Of a stretch of 14,227 nt of DNA, positions 1-7,200 are shown piece by piece. The stretch spans positions 1 through 14,227 of the forward strand of contig DAQX01000026.1 of assembly GCA_002503055.1 (NCBI GenBank), in the 5' to 3' direction. Position 1 is the first letter of the stretch, and every line of letters starts with the position of its first letter. The position numbers were made by a program, and so were the translations under genes. The DNA is from Euryarchaeota archaeon UBA86 (GTDB taxonomy: Archaea > Thermoplasmatota > Poseidoniia > Poseidoniales > Thalassarchaeaceae). The notes beneath the pieces are model-generated. The model had not been told where the DNA came from, did not search any database, and saw only the letters and a list, made by a program, of their open reading frames with translations.

Positions 1-30
1 CCTTGACCTTGACCTTGACCTTCTCCTTGA
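1..30 (-). repeat. Hexanucleotide tandem repeat in the Gly/Gln tract
   Basis: The plus strand reads CCTTGA three times, CCTTCT once and CCTTGA once, and a degenerate continuation runs to about 45. On the coding minus strand this encodes alternating Gly-Gln and Gly-Glu. The tract reaches the window edge, so its full length is unknown. Hexamer repeats in frame can change copy number without frameshift. Confidence 0.8.
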
Positions 31-548
31 CCTCCTTGATCTTGTTCGGATCCGCCGCCGCCTTCGGCGCCGCCTTCTCCGTCTCCATCTTGGTTGCCCT
101 CGAAGTCTGGATCGTAGGCATCTGGGATACCGTCACCGTCGGAATCCGAAGCTGACCCGTCGTTGGGGTCATTCGGGAATGCATCGTTAGCGTCGTTCAC
201 ACCATCGCCATCAGTGTCCGCTGAGTTCGGGTTAGTACCCGCAGCGTATTCCTGGGCATTGGTTAGGCCGTCGCCATCCGGATCTGCATTCGCATCGCCA
301 GCCCAAAGTGGGTTGAGGCCATAGGCTACTTCCCATCCGTCTGGTAGTCCGTCGTTGTCGGTATCTGCATTATTCATATCAGTCCCTGCATTCTGCTCCT
401 CTGCGTTGGTCAAACCATCGCCATCCCAGTCGGCACCGCCGTCATCAGGATTTAGAGGGTCAGAACCGTCAGCGCTAACGCCAACAGATCCTGCCATCAT
501 TACGAGGAGTAGAGCTATCATCATACTCGCATTCTTTGTTTTCTGCAT
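1..548 (-). CDS. Secreted thrombospondin type-3 repeat (calcium-binding) protein, C-terminus cut by window edge
   Basis: Reading from the ATG at 548-546, 182 codons run to the left edge with no stop, so the C-terminus lies outside. Residues 1-26 form a signal peptide (Lys-containing start, hydrophobic IALLLVMMAGSVGV, likely cut after VSA). Residues about 40-158 carry Asp-rich type-3 repeats (DWDGDGLTNAEE, DTDNDGLPDGWE, DPDGDGLTNAQEY, DTDGDGVNDAND, DSDGDGIPDAYD), the pattern that binds calcium in thrombospondin and in many archaeal and bacterial surface proteins. From residue 159 the chain becomes Gly/Glu/Gln-rich, ending in GQGQGQ at the edge. GGAAGTG about 7 bases upstream of the ATG could act as a weak ribosome-binding site. 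It is the last of three minus-strand genes, but a 308-bp spacer with inverted repeats separates it from the gene before it, so it may have its own promoter. The role is inferred: a calcium-stabilised exported stalk or adhesion-type protein. The missing C-terminus could hold a functional domain or membrane anchor. Confidence 0.85.
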   Translation of the reverse strand, partial: MQKTKNASMMIALLLVMMAGSVGVSADGSDPLNPDDGGADWDGDGLTNAEEQNAGTDMNNADTDNDGLPDGWEVAYGLNPLWAGDANADPDGDGLTNAQEYAAGTNPNSADTDGDGVNDANDAFPNDPNDGSASDSDGDGIPDAYDPDFEGNQDGDGEGGAEGGGGSEQDQGGQGEGQGQGQ

Positions 549-574
549 TTTCTTTTCACTTCCAAATTCAGTTT

Positions 575-593
575 AGAGAACCCGCTGTTCTCT
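575..593 (-). promoter_or_regulatory. Inverted repeat IR1, operator or RNA hairpin
   Basis: The plus strand reads AGAGAAC-CCGCT-GTTCTCT, a perfect 7-bp stem around a 5-base centre. It ends 26 bp upstream of the type-3 repeat gene start and touches a TATA-like stretch. It could be a repressor operator or a leader-RNA hairpin. It is not followed by a T-tract on either strand, so it is a poor fit to an intrinsic terminator. It matches IR2 at 16 of 19 positions. Confidence 0.5.
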
Positions 594-607
594 CTTTCCG
601 TGAATGC

Positions 608-626
608 TCGCGCTCACCGTGCGCGA
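608..626. repeat. Short GC-rich inverted repeat
   Basis: TCGCGC and GCGCGA form a perfect 6-bp stem around a 7-base loop, 15 bp from IR1 in the same spacer. It may form part of a leader structure upstream of the type-3 repeat gene. A stem this short can arise by chance. Confidence 0.3.
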
Positions 627-788
627 AAGTATCCAATCGGGAGTTTCGGATGTTGATTTGGAGTGAAATTAACAACTGTTCTGAAGACTGAAGAAACGCT
701 GTACTGCGCGCTACTCTTCGGGTCCTAGAAACTATATCTGCTGTTACATCTCCTCCTTTCTTATTCATCCAATCTCACGGGCTTTCAT

Positions 789-807
789 AGGGAACCCACT
801 GTTCCCT
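789..807 (-). promoter_or_regulatory. Inverted repeat IR2, near-copy of IR1
   Basis: The plus strand reads AGGGAAC-CCACT-GTTCCCT, again a perfect 7-bp stem and 5-base centre. Compared with IR1 it differs at positions 3, 10 and 17. Positions 3 and 17 pair with each other and change together (A-T to G-C), so the stem is preserved. It lies about 50 bp past the zinc-ribbon gene stop. It could serve as an operator, a processing hairpin or a recombination site. Confidence 0.5.
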
Positions 808-820
808 CTGCATTTTAGAG

Positions 821-832
821 GAGAATATTCTC
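821..832. promoter_or_regulatory. Palindrome GAGAATATTCTC
   Basis: This perfect 12-bp palindrome lies 24 bp past the zinc-ribbon gene stop. Its half-site GAGAA/TTCTC is the same as in IR1 (GAGAAC/GTTCTC) but with no spacer. It could be a binding site for the same dimeric regulator or a 3'-end structure of the upstream transcript. Only the symmetry is directly seen. Confidence 0.35.
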
Positions 833-856
833 TATATGAACGATTCCCGAATCTGC

Positions 857-1219
857 TTATGGTGTCAATTTAGCCAATTCTGCGTTGAAACGGGTCGAAC
901 CCAAGAAGTATAGTAACGGGGCAGCAAGGGTGCATAGAAGGAGAACAAAGAACAGAATTGTCGACCATACTTCGATGCCCCGGCCGAAGCTGAAGTAGAG
1001 AGTCCAACCAAAGAGAATGAAGAACCAAATTCTGTAGCGTCGTGTGAAAAGAGAAAAGCGTGCTCTGACTAAATCATCGGAGTAAAGCTGGGGTGTGTCC
1101 TCTCTATCAGCAAGGCCGTTCTCAACAGCGCATCTGACACAGACTTGGTACCTAGGCCCATTACCAGTTACGAACTGATTGAGCGGATAGTTCTGGGTGC
1201 ACATCCTGCATGTGGGCAT
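857..1219 (-). CDS. Small zinc-ribbon protein with two transmembrane helices
   Basis: From the ATG at 1219 the protein has 120 residues. Cysteines 4, 7, 27 and 30 form two CxxC knuckles 19 residues apart (CRMC and CVRC), the layout of a zinc ribbon. Two hydrophobic segments follow, about residues 64-79 (IWFFILFGWTLYFSF) and 87-107 (STILFFVLLLCTLAAPLLYFLG), so a metal-binding head is probably held at the inner membrane face. The same frame is open upstream to a TTG at 1282 that overlaps the giant gene's stop as TTGA. That start would give 141 residues and add two more cysteines (RCHN and DLCG). The ATG is preferred because zinc ribbons commonly begin within a few residues of the start, but no Shine-Dalgarno site decides it. 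The abutment suggests co-transcription and perhaps translational coupling with the giant surface protein. No specific family was recognised. Confidence 0.75.
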   Translation of the reverse strand: MPTCRMCTQNYPLNQFVTGNGPRYQVCVRCAVENGLADREDTPQLYSDDLVRARFSLFTRRYRIWFFILFGWTLYFSFGRGIEVWSTILFFVLLLCTLAAPLLYFLGSTRFNAELAKLTP

Positions 1220-1278
1220 CGTATCAGTCCGACCACATAGGTCCGCTCCTTCAACGCTACGGTTGTGGCATCTAAGGG

Positions 1279-4200
1279 TCAAAGAACATCATCTAGGAAC
1301 GAAGTATCGAGGTCTTCGTCTTCATCCAAGTCGTCAGCCATGTCTCCCAAGTCGTCGAAGTCGAGGTCATCGGCCATGTCCTCAAGATCGTCTAGATCAG
1401 TATCGTCGGAAGAGACTCCTAGCAATTCGTCGATTACACTTTCAGCGGCAGCAGGGGCATCTTCCTCCTCATCAATAGTTAATTCCGGACTCGGAGATGA
1501 GGTGAATGATTGTGAATCGTCTTCGATGACAAAGTCGTCTTCGTCATCATCACTCAAACCGGCTGCCTCTCTGGACATCTGTTCTTCCAACTCAACCTCT
1601 AGGGCACCCATCTCCCAAGGCTCTGGTGCGGTCTGCTGGCGAGGCTTTACGAATAGTAGAGCACCGATTAAAATCATCACAGCAGATACAAGCGCGACCA
1701 GTGTGTTCAGATCTCCGTTCATCAACTGGTCATACCAAGAGTCGCTGGCACCACCCTCTCCACCTTCTGACGAGCCAAATGAGGACTCTGACCATGGCCT
1801 AATCTCAAGCGGGTCGACTGCGAGTCTGTGTACTTCTCCATCGAAGGCTACAACTGCGAGCCAGTGACTGGCGGCGTTGTCGACCTTCTCGCCTTCTAAA
1901 TCAGTGAGAATAATCATGGTCGTTGGATCATCTATCTCTCCGACTAGGATTGCATCTCCGGTGACCTCGAACGGATTAGGGCTGACGAATACACGGTACT
2001 GGATTACCTGTGGGTCGTTGGCATCATCCCATCTAATCTCAACATGGTCTCCGGACGGATTCCAGTTGGCTCTGATTCCAGTAATCTCAGGTAAGTGCAG
2101 ACCTGGATCCAATGAATTTTCATCGACTAGGCTAATCATAGTCGGTTGCAGGTTGGTGTCCCAATAGTTGCCTGAAGAATCGACGGCTACAACAACTACC
2201 CAAATCGGTACTGAAGGTGCGAGTGGTTGACCATCGGAAAGTGCCTCTAGGAGTACGGGCATCTCGGCATCTCTGTCTAGAGTCAGAGCCGGCTCCATGT
2301 TTCCAAGTGAGCTGAATGGTGAGCCTGCAGCAGCGTAGATTCTGTACTCTCCCAAATCGGAGGCATCGCTAGAGGGGAAAGTCACTAACATGCCATCACC
2401 GTCGTCAGGAGATCGGTCCTCGAGCATCGGAGCAGCGAGTCTGTTCGGTGGTGAGATATCTCCTCTATTGTCTAGAGGTGCGACGAGTACCAAATGATCG
2501 CTCATGTCAGTTAGGTGTACATTCCCTTGTATGTCATGAGTGGTGATTGTGACATACAGGGGTGTGAGGGGGGTGATGGTCTGAGGTGTCAGAGTGTCTA
2601 CGGTACTTCCGTACAATGCTGTTGTCACTGTAATCTCGAGTTGGAGAGCTCCGCCTATCTGTCTTTGATCAATTTCTAGTAGACCACAGCCAGCCAAATC
2701 ATCACTACACCTATCCCAAATCTCTGTCAAATCATCGAGAGGGTAGTCGGAAACCCAGATCACATAGTGACTGAAGTCTGGTGCTAGAGAGCGATTCCAC
2801 AGAATATCGATAGCTGTTCCATCATCCTCAGGATGATCCCATGCACTCAGCCCCTCGACACGTTCTGGAGGTTGCCCCTGTCCTGCCACATTGGACATTG
2901 GAGTGGCCTCGACGACCAGTACATCGTTCAAATTCTCGTTGCCCCAGTCGTCGGCTGCAACGACTCCAATCCAGTAGACTACCCCGTTCTGTAGAGTACT
3001 CTCTCCGATTGAATCGATTACAATCTCGCCAGTGGTACAGTCTGTGACATAGGTGGAGACCGGCCAGCCGTCCACAGTCGAAGGAGGCTGGAATCCAGAC
3101 GCAGGTAGAATGTAGACAGTGTGGTATGTGCAGTCTTCCTCATCATTAGGAGACCATGTAACTAGAATACGTCCGCCTTCATCATTAGGTGCATCTATGG
3201 CTGTTGTGTCGGTAATAGGAGCAGGAGGGATGCCATCATCTAGACCACCTGCGGTGACTACTGGTCCAACCACGGTTGCGTTGGCTTCATCGAACTGCCC
3301 TGCTTCATCAACACAGACTGCTGCGAACCAGTATGTCTTACTCTGCTCCAGTTGCAGAACGGTATTGTTACCCGCGACATAGGAGACATCGATGTGGTCA
3401 GTTAGTGCAATGGCGTTAGTGATAGGGTACTGAACAGCCCATATCCTAGTGCGACCAGGATCTAGTTCTGTACACGCTTCCCACTCCAGTAATATTGTTC
3501 CTGGAGACCCTCCAGAGACGGCCTCGGCACTGAGCCACTCGGGCGGGAATGGTACCTCATCAGTAGGTGTTGCGCTGTAATCCCAAGATATTGGTAGGCC
3601 TACTGAGCCGTCTGCATATCCAATGGCAATAGCAGCCCGGTATTCTCTGTCATCGGACAATGTAACTTCGTTACCATCTCGGTCTGCAGAGGTGATTGTG
3701 GCACTAGTTTGTGACCAATAGGGTATCTCAACATAGGTTGAGAAATCATCCAACTCATCTTGTGAGGGAACCCATTCCGGATCGTCTGTGGAATCCCACA
3801 CATACAGCCTGTAGGCATACCACGCAGCGTCCTCTGCTGGTAGCCAAGAAGCTTCGATTACTCCTCCGCCGTCATTAGGTCTGTCGAGGAAAGAGGTCAT
3901 CTCTGTTGGTACTTCGATTCTCTCCCAGTCATAGGAAATCCTAACCTGAAGTGAGCCATTCTGAGGAGATTGCATCTGAATGTGGACTTGGGCAGAGTTT
4001 GTGCCAGGGGCTAGATTCGAGATAGCAGATTGGAATGATGCTTGGATATTTGGATTCATAGATGTAAGATCCCATGAGCCCGAGTAGTTCAGGCTGACAG
4101 ACTGAGCCCAAACCCATGCGCCGTCTTGCGGCGCAGTCAGGGTAAGAGCGCCTGTGTAGAGTGGAAGTTTGGTTGGAATCATCTGCTCGCTGCCCTGAGG

Positions 4201-7200
4201 AATGATGATTGGGTTCTCATCGTCGACCAACACAGTAGACATTCCCGGTCGAGAGGTGTTGGTGATATCCCATGAGTTCTGAGCGTACAGAGCTGACAAT
4301 GGGCCTGCTCTGCGCTGGTATCCTGTCTCTTGCTCTCTGAGGCTCTCAACAGGGTTGTACAGATGAAGGCCGTCTTGAGCGATTACATACAGGCCAGAGT
4401 CGTCGAGGAAGGCGTTTGACATACCAGGAATTAGTTTGGAAGCGACTCTGGCATGATTGCCGCCCGAATGTACCACATCCACACCCCTCGGACTTAGAAC
4501 GGCGACATAGTCGCCGTCGGATAACATCTGGAAGGGTGGCCAAGTGAGCAAGGACATCCTGCCCATCCCTGACTCCATCTCCATCATGGTGGCGTTCCAG
4601 TGAACTAATGGCTCACTGTCAGTGGCAATATGTACGCCCCAGTCATCTGTCGCTATCGCTCGGACATCGTTGCTGGGAATCATGTCGATGTTGTATGTCC
4701 CATTGGCCATATCGGTAGCAATATCCCAAGCGGCCGCTCCCGGTCTTGTCGAGCCTTGACCATTATGCGAGATGAATAGGGCAGCATCGTGGTGCAGTAC
4801 AGTAGAGGTACCATCCGGGTTGTTGACCAGCCTCGAGGTTGCCTCTGCGAATGTGATACCTGATACGGTGTTACCAATCAGTCCGTCACCGAAGTCAAGT
4901 GTGGTGATTACTGAGAGATTGTTCTGATCAAGGACAGTCAAGCCAGCGGCACCGCCTGCAAGAACAGTGCCGTTGCCCTGAATAGGTGTGCTGATTGAGA
5001 ATAAGTGTTCAATAATCGGTGTTGGTAGACCGTCTATTGTGGTGATTGGATCATCCCAATCATCCTTAGTGGTGTTCCAAAGTCCAATGCCGCCGTATGT
5101 CGCGACCATGATATGGTCGCCATATTCTAGGAAGTCTCTGACAATGTCACTGGGAAGACCTGCAATCAGACTGCCATGACCCCAGGTCCTAGTGGCTGTG
5201 TTAAATCTCTGGAATCCAGCAGCTGAGCCTTCATTGCCCATTAGACCAACATACATCGTGCCGTCGTCCTCGAGGACCATTCCATCCATCTGAGCGTGGA
5301 GAGCCGCTGGAGTTGGTGCGAAGATCCTGTTTGTCAGGTCGATTGACCACAGGCCACGGCCGGCGGTTGAGACCCAGAGTTCTTCACCATCGAGTTGTAA
5401 TGAATTGATTACATCTTGATTTGAATTGTAGCCGAATTCCCATCGTACCGAACCGTTCGCTATTCTCTCTCCCTGTAGAATTGAAGATGCATAGTACGCA
5501 TTAGGATCGGTTGTCAGAGCGACCCAAACATGAGTCTCATTTGATTCGAAAGCCACAACTCGGCCACTGGTCAATCCTGCCAACTCGTCGAAGCCGCTGG
5601 CAATCAAACCGGTGCTGTCGAGTCTGTCTACTCTATTCAGACCGGTGGTTTGTCCAGAGCGTCCAATTGCATATACAGGTGTGGTGCTGGATGGAGCCCT
5701 CTCGATAGAGCAGCCATCCATACCTGGATCGAGGATTTGACCGTTAGCAGTAGAAGTTCCTGAAGTCACTATCCTAGATATGCCTCCAGTATTGTCGTAC
5801 TGATGTGCTGCGAGAAGTACATTGTTGTGATGTAGCATTCCTCCAGGGAAGATTCTGTCCTCGGAAACGCCATCTTGGGAGGTCAATGTGCTTAGGTACT
5901 GGTCAGTGTTGTAGTTGTAGCGATCTAAGCCGACGCCTTCCGAGTCATAACCAATGTACAGGACATCATTCTGTTCATCGCAGGCCATAGCCCGTGGGTC
6001 ATCGTCTGAAAGGCCTTGGCCACTGTCGGTCATCGGAGCAATCCACTCATTGGTGATGCCGTCCCCATCCCAGTCTCCCATATCGTATCGGGCGATTCCG
6101 CCTTGGTTGCCCCACCAGCTCACCCTGCCAACCGAGAGATGGACAATGCCGTCACACTCCTCTAAATCTGCGGGGTATCCTCCCGGAATATCGCCCGTTC
6201 CTAACTCCCATACGGTCCAGTTGTCGGTGGTTCCGTCAAGCATCAGCACTTCAGAATCCGGATTCCAGCCGCCGCCTTCATAGCCGCCAATCCACAAGTT
6301 GTTGGCGATGACTTCCATAGTGTAGAATTGCTCAGTAGAGCCAGCTGGTAGTCCATCATCTTCCAGCCAAGAGTCGAGCCAGGATTCATTGTTAGGGTCC
6401 CATCTCAGAATTCCATTCATGCTTGCGAACATGTATGTGCCGTTCCATTCAACCATGCCTCTGATTGGTCCGTCAATATCGACCCACTCATCGAGTAGAG
6501 TCATGTTAGCAGCCTGGAATCTCCGCATGATATTGTCGCCATATGCAACCCACATCTCACACGAGTCTGGATCCAACGGGAAACAGTCACCTAGGAAACG
6601 AGCGTTTACTCTCAATACATTACCGATAGTATCGAGATTCTCCTCCCAAGCCTCCAATGTAGTATTCCATCTGACAATAGTGCCGTCACCATTGTTCCAA
6701 TACTGAGTAGGGCGAGCACCGATCCATAGCTCCTCTCCGACCTCTCCTATTCCCATCACTACTGAGGATGAGCCTATCTTTCCACCGACATCCAGTATTG
6801 TTGCACTGGTGTTATTGTTGAGGTGGATTCGATAGATATCATCGTTGGAAGCCCACCAAGAGTTGCTCCTTTGGAGCGAATAATGCAAAACATCACCGAT
6901 GATTTCAATGTCGGCAGGTGGAGTGTTTGAGAGAGTCGGTCCGTCGGTATTGCTTCCTCTATTCCAACTCTTCAGCACTGTGTTGTTTACGACATCAATG
7001 AGAGTAAGTCCGAAGTCTCCACCGGCCCACAATGTACCTTCTGCCCTGCCGTGGACTAGAGCAGTAACATCGTCGTCAGAGATGTATCCTTGAGATCCAT
7101 CCCAAGATTGTAGCCAGGTTTGATTTACCAAATCGTAACGAGCGATTCCCGTGTTCTCAAATCCAAGATATAGGATGTCTCCAATTTTCACAGTGCGAGC

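Larger units (their letters stand above)
549..856. other. 308-bp spacer with inverted repeats and no convincing gene
   Basis: This spacer lies between the stop of the zinc-ribbon membrane protein and the start of the type-3 repeat protein, both on the minus strand. It holds two 19-bp inverted repeats (575-593 and 789-807), a 12-bp palindrome (821-832) and a GC-rich 6-bp stem (608-626). A 66-codon minus-strand ORF (768-568) crosses it, but its Arg/Ser-rich composition is unlike the neighbouring proteins and it has no recognisable motif. No tRNA-like fold or long T-tract was seen. A weak TATA-like stretch (TCTAAACT on the minus strand, about 570-577) lies about 25 bp upstream of the ATG at 548 and overlaps the end of the first inverted repeat. 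Confidence 0.6.

Noticed and set aside
744..756. Strong GGAGGA followed at once by ATG TAA on the minus strand (start-stop element)
   Set aside because: The purine run is only one base from the ATG, too close for ribosome initiation, and no other start codon lies at a suitable distance. It is probably a chance purine tract.
568..768. 66-codon minus-strand ORF in the spacer before the type-3 repeat gene
   Set aside because: Arg/Ser-rich composition is unlike the acidic neighbours, there is no domain or membrane signature, and the ORF overlaps inverted repeats. Its only support is an ATG 20 bp past IR2, so it is left out as a gene.
549..856. tRNA or CRISPR repeat suggested by the paired 19-bp repeats
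   Set aside because: There are only two copies 214 bp apart with no regular spacers, and no T-loop or acceptor stem pattern is present.
1265..1867. 200-codon Ser-rich plus-strand ORF
   Set aside because: It is the antisense reading of the Asp/Glu-rich tail of the giant protein; GAC/GAT codons read backwards give serine-type codons, which keeps the frame open.
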